The notes: generated by a model not told the origin, from the letters alone. A stretch of DNA of 64,000 nt from Humidesulfovibrio mexicanus (GCF_900188225.1 NZ_FZOC01000003.1:1-64000), one strand, 5' to 3'. Shown: positions 38,433-48,088, counted from the stretch's first letter. Made by a program: numbers and translations.

Positions 38433-39812
38433 TCATGCCGGTTGCCGACAACGAAGCTTCAAATCTTTCAACAGCTGTTTCATTTCCCTGGTATCTTCTT
38501 GCATTTCATGAATTTTCTTTACGCTGTAAATCACTGTGGAGTGGTCTTTGCCGCCAAAGGAGCGCCCCAGCGCCGGGTAGGACAGGCCGAGCATCTGCCG
38601 GCACAAGTACATGGCCACCTGCCGGGCCAGGGCGATATTCTGCCGCCTGTCCTCGCCCAGCACATCCTTTTTGCTGACCTGATAATGCTGGCACACCGTG
38701 TCGATGACAACATCCACCGTTATTTTGGGTTGGTCGCGTTCCTCGGTGTTGGACAGGATCTGCTCGAAGTCCCTGGCCGAGATGTCGCGCCGGACAAGTT
38801 CGCGGAAGGCCAGCAGCTTGATGAGGATGCCGCCCAGTGCACGGAAATTTTGGAAGCGCTGGGCCAGCGTGAGCACCTGTTCTTTGGAGAGCGGCAGCTT
38901 CTTGGCCCGCACGCGATCCTGGATGAGGGCCACGCGCACTTCCATGTCCGGCTGCTTGAGGCCGACCACCAAGCCGCCCTCCAGGCGTGAGCGCAGGGCT
39001 GGCAGCATGTCCTCCCAGACGCCGATGCGTTCCTGGCAGGTGAAAACCATCTGCTTGCGCGCGTCCTGAAAAATATTGAAGATGACGAGCAGTTCCTGCT
39101 GCAGGCGTTCATCTCCGGCCAGCCAGTGGATGTCGTCCACCAGCAGGAAGCGGTGGCGGCACAGGTGCTCGCGCGCGGAGAGCTGGTTCTGCTCCGGGGA
39201 AAGCAGGGAGCGCAGTCCTTCCCCCGTGGTCACGAGAATGCTGTCCAAGGGGTGGGTTTTGGCCACCTCGTTGGCGATGGCCTTGAGCAGATGACTTTTC
39301 CCCGAGCCCGACTTCCCGCAGATGACGAAGGGATTGAACTGGGCGTTGTCGCTTCTGGCAACCTGCCGGGCGGTCTCCAGCGGAAAGAAATTCTTGGAGT
39401 TGGTCAGAAAGCTCTCGAAGCTGTATTGCGCGTCAAAGGGAAAGGCCAGCTTGCGCGGCTGCATGGCGTTGTGCGCCAGGCCAGAGCCGTTGTCGCCGGG
39501 CTGGCTGGCGTTCGCCGCCATCTGGCCGCGCCGCGCCGCAGGGGCCAGGTAGCGGATGTCGCAGGGGTGGCCCTGGAAGCGGAACAGTTCGGCCTCGAAA
39601 CGGTCCTGCATCTTCCCGGCGAACCACTGGGCGAAGTAGCTGTGCGGAAAGGCCACCTGAACCTCGTCTCCGCCCCCGGACATGCGGATGTCCAGGGGAT
39701 CGAACCAGCGCTTGAGCTCCTGCTCAGTGCAGCTGGCGGACAAATGTTCTCGAAGGGCTTTCTTCACGGCCGGGAACGCCTCGCTTTGGCGGTGCAATTT
39801 GTGGATAAACAA
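38433..39812 (-). CDS. dnaA: Chromosomal replication initiator DnaA
   Basis: A 459-residue AAA+ initiator. Domain I is residues ~10-90, domain II a short linker (~90-118). Domain III has Walker A GKSGSGKS (166-173) and Walker B LLVDDIHWL. Domain IV ends with GRSFGGKDHSTVIYSVKKI, the DnaA-box reader. Walker A and the DHST motif are intact. The start is uncertain: TTG at 39812 (MFIHKLH) has no good ribosome site, and the GTG at residue 16 is an alternative. If TTG is right, codons 2-5 contain a perfect DnaA box, hinting at self-control. Confidence 0.93.
   Translation of the reverse strand: MFIHKLHRQSEAFPAVKKALREHLSASCTEQELKRWFDPLDIRMSGGGDEVQVAFPHSYFAQWFAGKMQDRFEAELFRFQGHPCDIRYLAPAARRGQMAANASQPGDNGSGLAHNAMQPRKLAFPFDAQYSFESFLTNSKNFFPLETARQVARSDNAQFNPFVICGKSGSGKSHLLKAIANEVAKTHPLDSILVTTGEGLRSLLSPEQNQLSAREHLCRHRFLLVDDIHWLAGDERLQQELLVIFNIFQDARKQMVFTCQERIGVWEDMLPALRSRLEGGLVVGLKQPDMEVRVALIQDRVRAKKLPLSKEQVLTLAQRFQNFRALGGILIKLLAFRELVRRDISARDFEQILSNTEERDQPKITVDVVIDTVCQHYQVSKKDVLGEDRRQNIALARQVAMYLCRQMLGLSYPALGRSFGGKDHSTVIYSVKKIHEMQEDTREMKQLLKDLKLRCRQPA
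39800..39808 (-). promoter_or_regulatory. Perfect DnaA box
   Basis: TTATCCACA on the minus strand (TGTGGATAA as written), an exact match to the high-affinity DnaA binding site. It lies at the very 5' end of dnaA. A one-mismatch box TTTTCCACA is at 39977-39985 in the gap upstream. Confidence 0.8.
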
Positions 39813-40269
39813 AAGGAAAACAGCGGCCCGTGCGGCAGGTCGGGCCGCCTACCCAATCACCCCGCCTCATAGCCCAAAACACAGCCGATGCCAAGTGAAT
39901 ACAAGGCCCCTGCCCCATAAAAAACATTGCCTTCCAATGCGAATTGCGCCATGTTCCCCTGTGCCAAAGCTGTTTTTTTTCCACAGAATGCGGCAAGTTT
40001 TCAAGAGTGTTTCAAACGTGTTGGTCCTAGCCGCCCTGGCGGCGGATGACCGGCGGAGACGCAGAAATGGGCGCGGACATTCTTTCCCGTAAAACCGGGC
40101 ATATCCTGTTCACTGTTGCGGTGGACGGCGAAAGCGTCCGCGGGCGCAAGGCCGTCGCCCTGCCCGCCAGACCCCATGCGGACAAGCGGCGCAAGCCGCC
40201 GCGCCACCGCCCGGACCATCTTCTGGACAACGCCTGAAAGTTTCCTGTGGCGCACAGAGCGGAGGAATA
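39813..40269. other. Putative replication origin region (oriC)
   Basis: A 457-base gap between divergent dnaA (minus) and the homocysteine-synthesis gene (plus). Gene direction switches here: the dnaA-dnaN-gyrB-gyrA block points left and the next genes point right, as at bacterial origins. A perfect DnaA box borders it, a near match TTTTCCACA is at 39977-39985, and 39895-40020 is A+T-richer than its surroundings with A- and T-runs. A possible 63-codon frame at 40046-40237 has no coding character. The origin could extend into 38291-38432 as a bipartite site. Confidence 0.6.
39866..39894 (-). promoter_or_regulatory. dnaA: Probable dnaA promoter
   Basis: On the minus strand TTGGCA (39894-39889) and TATGAG (39871-39866) are 17 bases apart, giving 5/6 and 4/6 matches to the sigma-70 boxes. 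The leader to the TTG start would be about 47 bases and would run through the DnaA box at 39800-39808, a good place for autorepression. Confidence 0.45.
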
Positions 40270-41442
40270 ATGGCCGGCAAAGCCAGCACAACAAAGACCA
40301 TCGCCGAGATCAACGAGCGCATCAAGAAGGGCAAGGCCGTGGTGCTTACGGCCGAGGAAATGGTGGAGACCGTTCGGCGTCTGGGCAAGACCAAGGCGGC
40401 CAAAGAGGTCGATGTGGTCACCACGGGCACCTTTTCGCCCATGTGCTCCTCGGGTTTGCTGTTCAATTTCGGCCAGGAGCCGCCGCTTATGCGGGCCAGC
40501 CAGGTGTGGCTGAACAACGTGCCCTGCCATGGCGGCCTGGCCGCAGTGGACGCCTACCTTGGCGCCACCGAGACCAGCGCCGATGATCCCCTGAACAAGG
40601 TGTATCCCGGCCGCTTCGCCTATGGCGGCGGCCATGTCATCGAGGACTTGCTGCGCGGCAAGCCCGTGCGCCTGCGCGCCAGAAGCTACGTCACCGACTG
40701 CTACCCCAGGAAGGAGCTGGAAAAGGACGTCACCCTGGCGAGTCTGCCTTTTGCGCAGCTCTTGAATCCCCGCAACTGCTATCAGAATTATAACTGCGCC
40801 GTGAATATGAGTGGGCGCACCATCTATACATATATGGGCCCGCTCAAGCCCGGCTGCCGGAACGCCAACTACGCCACAGCGGGCCAGCTTTCGCCCCTGT
40901 TCAACGATCCCTACCTGCGCACCATCGGCCTGGGCACGCGAATCTTCATGGGCGGCGGCATCGGCTACGTCATCGGCGCGGGCACCCAGCACAATCCCAA
41001 GCCGCCCAGGAACGAGCGCGGTCTGCCGCTCACCGCCGCGGGCACCCTCATGCTCAAGGGCGACCTGAAGCAGATGAACCCGCGCTACGTGCGCGGCCTG
41101 TCCCTGGTGGGCTACGGCTGCTCCCTCAACATGGGCGTGGGTATTCCCATTCCCATCCTGGACGAGGACATGGCCTGGTTCACCGGGGTCTCCGACGCCG
41201 ACATCCAGATGCCCATCAAGGACTACGGCTTCGACTACCCCAACGGCGTGAACCGCGTCATGGGCCACGCCACCTTTGAGGAACTCAAGAGCGGCAGCAT
41301 CATCGTCAACGAGCGCACGGCCCAGACCGTTCCGGTCACCAGCTACTGCATGTCGCTGGAGATAGCCGAGGAATTGAAGAAATGGATCCAGGAGGGGAAG
41401 TTTTTCCTCTCCGAGCCGCAGGACAAGATACCGTCCATGTGA
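40270..41442 (+). CDS. Homocysteine biosynthesis protein (DUF39 family)
   Basis: A 390-residue protein of the DUF39/COG1900 family, which in methanogens and Desulfovibrio-type bacteria makes homocysteine from aspartate semialdehyde and sulfide. Conserved pieces: DVVTTGTFSPMCSSGLLFNFG with cysteine, WLNNVPCHGGLAAVDAYLGATE, RIFMGGGIGYVIGAGTQHNP and GYGCSLNMGVGIPIPI. Family fusions often carry CBS or ferredoxin domains; neither is present here, so a ferredoxin partner would be encoded elsewhere. GGAGGA sits 4 bases before ATG. First rightward gene from the putative origin. Confidence 0.88.
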   Translation: MAGKASTTKTIAEINERIKKGKAVVLTAEEMVETVRRLGKTKAAKEVDVVTTGTFSPMCSSGLLFNFGQEPPLMRASQVWLNNVPCHGGLAAVDAYLGATETSADDPLNKVYPGRFAYGGGHVIEDLLRGKPVRLRARSYVTDCYPRKELEKDVTLASLPFAQLLNPRNCYQNYNCAVNMSGRTIYTYMGPLKPGCRNANYATAGQLSPLFNDPYLRTIGLGTRIFMGGGIGYVIGAGTQHNPKPPRNERGLPLTAAGTLMLKGDLKQMNPRYVRGLSLVGYGCSLNMGVGIPIPILDEDMAWFTGVSDADIQMPIKDYGFDYPNGVNRVMGHATFEELKSGSIIVNERTAQTVPVTSYCMSLEIAEELKKWIQEGKFFLSEPQDKIPSM

Positions 41443-41448
41443 TACACG

Positions 41449-41474
41449 GGGAGGCCGCAAGCCTCCCTTTTTTT
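41449..41474 (+). terminator. Rho-independent terminator
   Basis: GGGAGGC-CGCAA-GCCTCCC followed by seven T. It lies 7 bases past the stop of the homocysteine gene and would end that transcript. Confidence 0.85.
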
Positions 41475-41559
41475 GGGCGGCGCGCGCCACGGGTTGCGCA
41501 AGACAACCATTGCGCCGCCCGGAAACGCCCGCACACCCCCAGGGATGAGGAACATCGCC

Positions 41560-42729
41560 ATGCCAGAACTGCTCCGCGCCGCGCGCCTGCTGCCCCAATG
41601 CCTGGAACTGCCGCCCGTGGTGGACGACGGCGCGGTGGTGGTGGAGGGCCAGGACATTCTTGCGGCGGGGCCTTTTGCGCAGCTTTCGCGCGAGCACGCC
41701 GGGCCCGTGCGCGACCTTGGCGACGTAACCCTCGCCCCGGCCACCTTCAACAGCCATGTGCACCTGGAGATGACGCACCTGCTGGGCAAGACCAGCTCCG
41801 GCCAGGGCTTCGTGCCCTGGGTGCAAAGCCTGCTGGCCCAGCCGCTGTACGATCTGGACGCGAGCGCCGTGCGCACGGAGCTTATGCGCATGGAGCAGAA
41901 GGGCGTGGCCTTCCTGGCGGACATCAGCACCCACAATGCCGCCCGCGTGGGCGACATCCTGTCCGCTTCCGGTTTTGGCTTCGTCTCGTTTGCGGAGGCC
42001 ATAGGCGCGGCCGTGCCCGGCGATGCGGCGGCGCTTCTGCCCCGCGTGGGCGCGGTGGAGGACTGCGGCCGCGGCGCCATGTCCGTGGCCGGGCACGCCC
42101 TGTACAGCACAAGCGGCCCGCTGCTCCAGGCCGCCAAGGGCCTGTGCCGGGAACGCGGCCTGCCCTTCTCCCTGCACCTGGCCGAGCACGCCGACGAGGA
42201 CCAGATCCTGCTCACGGGCGAGAACGCCTTTCTGGACCTGCTCAAGGCGCGCGGCGTGCTTTCCGGCTACGACGCCCCCGGCGCGCGGCCCGTGCCCCTG
42301 GCGCGGGAGCTTGGCCTCATGGATGCGGACACCCTGCTGGTGCACTGCGTCACTGTGGACGGGCAGGACATAGCGGACATCGCGCACAGCGGGGCAACCG
42401 TGTGCCTGTGCCCGCGCAGCAACGAACACATCGGCGTTGGACGCGCTCCGGCGCGCGCCCTGCTGGACGCCGGGGTCAACGTGTGCCTGGGCACAGACGG
42501 CCTCTGCTCCAACGCCGACCTGGATCCCTACGGCGAAATGGCCTGGCTCATGGAGCGCGATTCCGGTCTGGACCTGCCGGACGCAATGGCGCTCATAACC
42601 GTCAACCCCGCCCTGTTTTTCGGGCGGACCATCGCCCAGGCCGCGCGCCTGGGCAGCCTGGCCCCCGGTCGGCTGGCGCGCTTCTCCATAGTGCCCGCCG
42701 CCATTCTGGACATCTGGATCCACCGGTAA
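41560..42729 (+). CDS. Amidohydrolase (chlorohydrolase/deaminase group)
   Basis: A 389-residue metal-dependent deaminase of the amidohydrolase superfamily. Metal ligands are visible in [11 protein letters not shown], in [10 protein letters not shown], in [11 protein letters not shown] and in the Asp of [13 protein letters not shown]. The family includes cytosine, guanine and 5'-deoxyadenosine deaminases and the aminodeoxyfutalosine deaminase of menaquinone synthesis. The last is plausible in this group, but the sequence does not decide. The ATG at 41560 is chosen over 41545 on ribosome-site spacing (GAGG). 70 bases before pyrB. Confidence 0.85.
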   Translation: MPELLRAARLLPQCLELPPVVDDGAVVVEGQDILAAGPFAQLSREHAGPVRDLGDVTLAPATFNSHVHLEMTHLLGKTSSGQGFVPWVQSLLAQPLYDLDASAVRTELMRMEQKGVAFLADISTHNAARVGDILSASGFGFVSFAEAIGAAVPGDAAALLPRVGAVEDCGRGAMSVAGHALYSTSGPLLQAAKGLCRERGLPFSLHLAEHADEDQILLTGENAFLDLLKARGVLSGYDAPGARPVPLARELGLMDADTLLVHCVTVDGQDIADIAHSGATVCLCPRSNEHIGVGRAPARALLDAGVNVCLGTDGLCSNADLDPYGEMAWLMERDSGLDLPDAMALITVNPALFFGRTIAQAARLGSLAPGRLARFSIVPAAILDIWIHR

Positions 42730-42799
42730 CGACCCGCCCCAGGCCGTTTGCGGCAAGGGGTCACGCCCGGCTTCAGGCCGGGGGAGGAAGGAGCCCCAT

Positions 42800-43768
42800 A
42801 TGCAATGGAAACACAAGGACCTGCTGGACGTCTCCCAGCTCTCCGAAGGCGAGGTGCGCCACATCCTGGCCACGGCGGCCTATTTTCGGGAGATCAACAG
42901 CCGCCCGGTGAAGAAGGTGCCCACCCTCAAGGGCCGCAGCGTGGTGCTGTTCTTCGCCGAGCCCAGCACCCGCACCAAGACCAGTTTCGACATGGCGGGC
43001 AAGCGTCTTTCCGCCGACACCTTCGCCCTGGCCAAGAGCGGCTCCAGCCTGGTCAAGGGCGAAACCCTCAAGGACACGGCGCTCACCCTGCAGGCCATGA
43101 ATCCGGACGGCATCGTCATTCGCCACAGCTCCAGCGGCGCAGCGCAGTTTTTGGCCGAACGCCTGGACTGCAGCGTCATCAACGCGGGCGACGGTCGCCA
43201 CGCCCACCCCACCCAGGCCCTGCTGGACGCGTTGACCCTTTCCCGGCGCTGGAAGGGCGACTTCGCGGGCAAGACCGTGCTCATCCTGGGCGACATCGCC
43301 CACAGCCGCGTGGCGCGCTCCAACGTTCTGCTGCTGACCCTGCTTGGCGCGCGGGTGCGCCTGTGCGGTCCGCGCACCCTGCTCCCGCCCCGGCTCGACG
43401 CCTGGCCCGTGGAGGTGTTCAGCGACCTTTCCGCCGCCTGCAAGGGGGCCGACGCCATCATGTGCCTTAGGCTGCAGTTGGAGCGCCAGCAGGCGGGGCT
43501 TTTGCCCGGCCTGCGCGAATACGCCCGCACCTTCGGCCTGTCGGAGCGGCACATGGCCGCGGCCGCGCCCGGCTGCTGCGTGCTGCACCCCGGACCCATC
43601 AATCGCGGGGTGGAGATCGGCTCCGCCCTGGCGGACAGCGCCGAGAGCCTGATTCTGGAGCAGGTGGAGAACGGCGTGGCCGTGCGCATGGCCCTGCTCT
43701 TCCTGTACCTGACACGCAAGAGCCCGGACGCGGCCCAGGTGGCGGCGCAGTCCGGTATGCCCGAATAG
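42800..43768 (+). CDS. pyrB: Aspartate carbamoyltransferase catalytic subunit
   Basis: A 322-residue enzyme joining carbamoyl phosphate and aspartate, the first committed step of pyrimidine synthesis. The carbamoyl-phosphate motif is [20 protein letters not shown], with [16 protein letters not shown] and [11 protein letters not shown] for substrate binding. No regulatory pyrI subunit is nearby. GGGGAGGAAGGAG precedes the ATG, and the next gene, pyrC, starts 10 bases after its stop. Confidence 0.95.
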   Translation: MQWKHKDLLDVSQLSEGEVRHILATAAYFREINSRPVKKVPTLKGRSVVLFFAEPSTRTKTSFDMAGKRLSADTFALAKSGSSLVKGETLKDTALTLQAMNPDGIVIRHSSSGAAQFLAERLDCSVINAGDGRHAHPTQALLDALTLSRRWKGDFAGKTVLILGDIAHSRVARSNVLLLTLLGARVRLCGPRTLLPPRLDAWPVEVFSDLSAACKGADAIMCLRLQLERQQAGLLPGLREYARTFGLSERHMAAAAPGCCVLHPGPINRGVEIGSALADSAESLILEQVENGVAVRMALLFLYLTRKSPDAAQVAAQSGMPE

Positions 43769-43778
43769 GAGGCGCGCC

Positions 43779-45125
43779 ATGTCCGAGAACATGAAGAAGA
43801 TCGATCTGGCCGTGCGCGGCGCGCTGTGGCTGGGCCCGGTAAAGGCCCAGGGCAAGGCCGGCAAGCCCAGGAAGGGCGGCCAGCTGGTGGATGTGTTTGT
43901 GGCCAAGGGCAAAGTTGTGGCCCTGGTTCCGGCGGGCAGCCTGGATCTGCGCGCGGCCAAGGAGATTGACGCGCTGGGCCGCGTGCTGCTGCCAAGCCTC
44001 ACCGATGCGCACGTGCACCTGCGCGAGCCCGGTCAGGAATACAAGGAGGACATAGCCTCCGGCCTTTGCGCCGCGGCCCATGGCGGCTTCGGCAACATCA
44101 TGTGCATGGCCAACACCAGCCCGGTGAACGATTCGGCCAGCATCACCGAATTCATGCTGGAGCAGGCCCGGAAAAGCTGGCCCCATGGGCCGCGCCTCTT
44201 TCCCATCGGCGCGCTCACCAAGGGCCTCAAGGGCCAGGAACTCGCCCCCATGGCCGAGCTGAAGGACGCGGGCTGCGCCGCCTTTTCCAACGACGGTCGG
44301 CCTGTGGAGAGCACGGAGCTGTTTCGCCGCGCCATGGAATACGCCAGCGACCTGGGCCGCGTGGTCATCGACCACTGCGAGGATCCGTACCTGGCCCCGG
44401 CGGCGGGCATGAACGAGGGCGAGACCTCCAGCCGCCTGGGGTTGCCCGCCCAGCCCGATGTGGCCGAGGCCGTGCAGGTGGCCCGCGACGTGCTTTTGGC
44501 CGAATACCTGGGCGTGCCCGTGCACCTGGCGCACATCTCCTGCGAACGAAGCGTGGCCCTCATCCGCTTCGCGAAGGCGCGCGGGGTGGATGTGACCGCC
44601 GAGACCTGCCCCCACTACCTGATCCTTACGGAAACCGAGGCCGAGGGCTTCAGCGCCCTGGCCAAGGTAAGCCCGCCCCTGCGCACCAGGGCGGACGTGG
44701 ACGCCCTAATTGAGGCCCTGGCCGACGGCGCCGTGGACATGCTGGCCACGGACCACGCCCCCCACGCGGCCCACGAGAAGGAAGTGGAGTTCGACCAGGC
44801 CCCCTGCGGCATTTCCGGCCTGGATACGGCCCTTGCCACCACCTGGGAGCTGGTGCGCGCGGGACGGCTGCCCTACGACGCCTTCATCCGCGCCTGGACA
44901 ACGGCCCCCTGCGCACGCTTCGGCCTGCCCGTGAATGCCTTCAACCCCGGCGACCCGGCGGACTTCCTGCTCTTTGACCAGGACGCGGAGTGGGTTGTGG
45001 GACCGGACACCATGAAGAGCCGCAGCGCGAACACCCCGCTTCTGGGCAGGCGGCTGCGGGGCCGCGTGGCGGCCCATTTCCTTGCGGGCAAAATGGTGGT
45101 AGGGGGTCTTACGGCGGGCGCGTAG
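43779..45125 (+). CDS. pyrC: Dihydroorotase
   Basis: A 448-residue type I dihydroorotase, which cyclises carbamoyl aspartate. Metal-binding DAHVHLREPGQEYKED lies near residue 70. VVIDHCEDPYL and HLAHISCERSV add histidine ligands, and MLATDHAPHAAHEKEVEFDQAP supplies the catalytic Asp. The N-terminus has an extra ~15 basic residues (KAQGKAGKPRKGG) compared with most members. In an operon with pyrB (TAGGAGGCGCGCC overlap). Confidence 0.94.
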   Translation: MSENMKKIDLAVRGALWLGPVKAQGKAGKPRKGGQLVDVFVAKGKVVALVPAGSLDLRAAKEIDALGRVLLPSLTDAHVHLREPGQEYKEDIASGLCAAAHGGFGNIMCMANTSPVNDSASITEFMLEQARKSWPHGPRLFPIGALTKGLKGQELAPMAELKDAGCAAFSNDGRPVESTELFRRAMEYASDLGRVVIDHCEDPYLAPAAGMNEGETSSRLGLPAQPDVAEAVQVARDVLLAEYLGVPVHLAHISCERSVALIRFAKARGVDVTAETCPHYLILTETEAEGFSALAKVSPPLRTRADVDALIEALADGAVDMLATDHAPHAAHEKEVEFDQAPCGISGLDTALATTWELVRAGRLPYDAFIRAWTTAPCARFGLPVNAFNPGDPADFLLFDQDAEWVVGPDTMKSRSANTPLLGRRLRGRVAAHFLAGKMVVGGLTAGA

Positions 45126-45212
45126 CGCCACGCCCCTGAAACCACGACATAAACGCCCCGGCCCGCGCCGGGGGAGCCGCCCCAGGGGGGGTCGGCCAGG
45201 AGCGGAGGAAGA

Positions 45213-46544
45213 ATGCCCCAGCCTTTCAAGGATGCTGTCGGCCTGTGCAAGACCATCATGCGCAACGGCTACGACGCCTACGTCATCAACGCCCGGCTTC
45301 AAAAGTCCGTGCTGGCCAAGGGTCCGGCCGAGCTGGCCATGGACATCAGCACCGAGCTGGACTTCGAGGGCCTGAAGCGCCTGTTTCCCAATGTCGAGAC
45401 CTGCAACGAGACCGGTGTCACGGGGCTCATCCGGCAGGGCGCGGCCACCTTCTATTTCCACCCCGCCTCGGTGGATGATGGCGGCCACCCCGAGGAGTGC
45501 GTGGCGCGCCTCACCCCGCGCCTGCTCAAGATATTGCAGGAGCGCGGCGAGATTCCGCTCTCCGCGGCCTGTCCCTACCTGCCCTCGCCGCAGGAACAGG
45601 ACCACGGCCTGAGCTTCGAGGGCGGCGAAGTGCGCATCTCCGGCTTTCCGGACCAGGCCCTTAAAAAGGACCACCTGCTCGCCGTGCGCGTGCTGCGCTT
45701 TGCGGCCAACTACCACCTGCCCATCGAGCCCAACAGTTGGATGGCCATCATCCGGGGCGCGCGCCGCGTGCTGGACTACTGCCCGGCCTCGGACATCATG
45801 GACGAGTGGCGCAAGGTGGAGGCCGAGAACATGCACGCCTTCGTGCAGTTGCTCTTCGAGTCCCAGATCCTGCACGGCTTCATTCCCGAAATCGCGGCCC
45901 TGGCCCGCGTGAAGCAGATCAAGAATCCCGAGGCCGGGGAAGAGACCGTGCTCGCGCACACCATCGACGTGATGCGCTATTACCCGGAGGTGCTGCCCTA
46001 CGACTGGTACGGCACCCTGGCCTGCATGTTCCATGATGTGGGCAAGCTGTACACGGCGGAGTATTCGGACGGGCAGTGGAGCTTTTTGCAGCACCACCGC
46101 GTGGGCGCCAAGGTTACCCGAAAAATATTGAACCGGCTGCACTTCCCGCCGGAAGACATCGACCTCATCTGCACCCTTGTGCGCGACCACATGCGCCCGC
46201 ACTTCATGCTTACGGACAAGGGCATCCGCCGCCTCATGGCCATCGACGAGTATCCCCGCATCCTGGAGATGGTCCGCGCGGACATCAAGGCCCGGGACGG
46301 CTCCTACCGCGAGTTCAACCACAACCTCAAGATGCTGGAGCGCGGCGACACGCCGGAGGAGGAGCTCGAACCCTTCCTCAACGGCCGCGACATCATGCAG
46401 GCCACAGGGCTCAAGCCCGGTCCGGGCGTGGGCATCATCCGCGATGCGCTCTTGAAGGCGCAGATAGCCGGGGACGTGACCAGCGTGGAGGACGCCAAGG
46501 CCTTTGTGGTGCGCTACGCCAGGGAGGAACGCCTGGCCAACTAG
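45213..46544 (+). CDS. HD-domain protein related to CCA-adding enzymes, degenerate catalytic head
   Basis: A 443-residue protein. Residues 1-~230 align by eye with tRNA nucleotidyltransferases (MRNGYDAYVINARLQ in place of GYxAYlVGGxVRD; later HLLAVRVLRFAANYHLPIEPNSWMAI like the RIxRFAA segment), but the GG-R motif and the DxD metal pair are missing. Residues ~245-370 hold an HD phosphohydrolase domain (HTIDVMRYYPEV, ACMFHDVGKLYT, LQHHRVGAKVTRKIL, VRDHMRPH). So it probably kept HD chemistry and lost nucleotide addition. It follows pyrC by 87 bases with a GGAGGAAG site. Confidence 0.82.
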   Translation: MPQPFKDAVGLCKTIMRNGYDAYVINARLQKSVLAKGPAELAMDISTELDFEGLKRLFPNVETCNETGVTGLIRQGAATFYFHPASVDDGGHPEECVARLTPRLLKILQERGEIPLSAACPYLPSPQEQDHGLSFEGGEVRISGFPDQALKKDHLLAVRVLRFAANYHLPIEPNSWMAIIRGARRVLDYCPASDIMDEWRKVEAENMHAFVQLLFESQILHGFIPEIAALARVKQIKNPEAGEETVLAHTIDVMRYYPEVLPYDWYGTLACMFHDVGKLYTAEYSDGQWSFLQHHRVGAKVTRKILNRLHFPPEDIDLICTLVRDHMRPHFMLTDKGIRRLMAIDEYPRILEMVRADIKARDGSYREFNHNLKMLERGDTPEEELEPFLNGRDIMQATGLKPGPGVGIIRDALLKAQIAGDVTSVEDAKAFVVRYAREERLAN

Positions 46545-46573
46545 CCGGGCTTTTTTTCGTCCAGACGTTTTCG

Positions 46574-46608
46574 GGCGGCCGCGTGTCCTGCGCGGCCGCC
46601 TTTTTTTT
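46574..46608 (+). terminator. Strong rho-independent terminator
   Basis: 10-bp stem GGCGGCCGCG-TGTCCTG-CGCGGCCGCC followed by eight T. It lies 30 bases past the HD-protein stop. The converging glycosyltransferase gene ends 25 bases further on. Confidence 0.9.
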
Positions 46609-46632
46609 GCAGATGTTGGAGTCTGTTGTGGT

Positions 46633-47862
46633 TCAGGGCTTCGGCGACGTTGTGGGCGGCTGGGAAGCGCCGAGCAGCGCCATGTATCCGGCAAGCCCGC
46701 GTTCCACGCCATAGCCGTTACGGATGGCGCGTCGGGCGGCCGTGCGCAGGGGGGCGAGTTCCCCGGGCCTCTCCAGGGCTTCGCTGACCCGTTCCACCAG
46801 GCCTTGCTGATCGAAGAAGTCGAAGAGCAGGGCGTTGTCCCCGTGGCGCATCACTTCGGCCACCGGTGGCGTGTTCGAGGCCACCAGCAGGCAGCCGCAG
46901 CTCATGGCCTCCAGGGCCGACCAGGACAGCACGAAGGGGTAGGTGAGGTACACATGCGCGGCGGACACGCGCAACAGCGCGCGATATGCCGCATAGGGCA
47001 GCTGGCCCGTGAAGACTACGCGCGTCATGTCCAGCCGGTCGCCCACCTCGGACAGGAGCTTTTCGCGCCAGTTGGCCGCGCCTTCGGGCTTCCTGCCGTA
47101 GCTCACGTTGTCGCCGCCCACGACGACGGTCAGCGCCTGCGGATTTCTCCGCTGGATTTCCGGCAGGGCGCGCAGGAACACGTGGAAGCCGCGATACGGC
47201 TCCAGGTGCCTGGCCACGTACGTCACCACAGGGTCGCCGACCTTCAGCACGCGGCCGTCGCGCAGGGTCAGCCGGGCGGCGGGCTCCGGCGACATGGCCG
47301 CCGTGTCTATGCCCTCGTGCACCACGCTGATTTTGTCGTGGTAGCGGGCAGGGTGCAGCGATTTCTGCCAGTGTGTGGGCGAAACCCCCGCATCGCAGCG
47401 CTCCAGGTTCATCAGGTGCAGCAGATTGCGCGAAGTGAGCGTGGCCAGCGTGTCCAGGCCCACCGCCGCACCCGGCTCAAAGCCCACGTCCGCCCCCTGC
47501 GCCCGATAATAGAACTCGAACAGCGACACCAGGCGCGCCTGCGGCAGGGCGTCCTTGACGTACAGCGCCTCGCCCCAGCCGGGATGCGCCAGCACCACAT
47601 CCGGCCGATATCCCTGTTTCGCCAGCTGCACGAGCCCCTTGGCCACGGCTTCGCCCCGTATGGCCGCGGCGGTGACGGTGTTCAGGTACCTGTGCCCGGC
47701 CTTGGGCTCTTTTCGGATTTCGTAGCGTGTCATGGGGATGCCCGGCAGGCCGGGCGCATGGCGCTCCCCCATGGCCCGCACCCGGTGGCCGATGGCGGCC
47801 AGCCTGCCGGCCAGGCGCCGGAACTGGCCGGGGAAGTTCTGGTGCAGCATGAGGATGTCCAT
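46633..47862 (-). CDS. Glycosyltransferase family 4 (GT-B)
   Basis: A 409-residue retaining glycosyltransferase. MDILMLHQNFPGQFRRLAGRLAAIGH opens the acceptor domain. The donor domain has VVTYVARHLEPYRGFHVFLRALPEI, VVFTGQLPYAAYRALLRVSAAHVYLTYPFVLSWSALEAMSCGCLLVASNTPPVAEV, with the conserved E of the EX7E motif region. An in-frame TTG at 47991 with AAAGG upstream would add a 43-residue very basic leader; I chose the ATG at 47862 that starts the conserved fold. Divergent from fliL. Sugar and acceptor unknown. Confidence 0.85.
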   Translation of the reverse strand: MDILMLHQNFPGQFRRLAGRLAAIGHRVRAMGERHAPGLPGIPMTRYEIRKEPKAGHRYLNTVTAAAIRGEAVAKGLVQLAKQGYRPDVVLAHPGWGEALYVKDALPQARLVSLFEFYYRAQGADVGFEPGAAVGLDTLATLTSRNLLHLMNLERCDAGVSPTHWQKSLHPARYHDKISVVHEGIDTAAMSPEPAARLTLRDGRVLKVGDPVVTYVARHLEPYRGFHVFLRALPEIQRRNPQALTVVVGGDNVSYGRKPEGAANWREKLLSEVGDRLDMTRVVFTGQLPYAAYRALLRVSAAHVYLTYPFVLSWSALEAMSCGCLLVASNTPPVAEVMRHGDNALLFDFFDQQGLVERVSEALERPGELAPLRTAARRAIRNGYGVERGLAGYMALLGASQPPTTSPKP

Positions 47863-48088
47863 GTCCGGCTTCGTATACCGCGCCTTGTTTTGTGGCAACA
47901 GATCGGGGCGTTCCCCCTGATGCGCCTTTTGATGTTTCTCTTGTCGTTTCTCTTGGCGCGGCCTCTTGGCCTTGCGTTTGGGGCGCTCCAATGGCTATAC
48001 CTTTCGCGTATGCGGCCGATATGCGTAATGCGACCAAGGCCAACCAGGCCGGAGCGATCCGGCCGCATCGAACAAGGCGGTGATATTC

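Noticed and set aside
40046..40237. 63-codon frame in the putative oriC gap
   Set aside because: No ribosome site, no hydrophobic or conserved pattern, very Arg/Pro rich; more likely non-coding origin sequence.
40027..42873. 948-codon minus-strand frame opposite the homocysteine and amidohydrolase genes
   Set aside because: The opposite strand has two strongly conserved proteins with ribosome sites and a terminator; the minus-strand product has His/Gly-rich, motif-free composition.
47863..47991. Upstream TTG start for the GT4 glycosyltransferase adding 43 basic residues
   Set aside because: It has an AAAGG site, so it is possible, but the added part is a Lys/Arg/Gln/His run unlike any family member; the ATG at 47862 begins the conserved fold.
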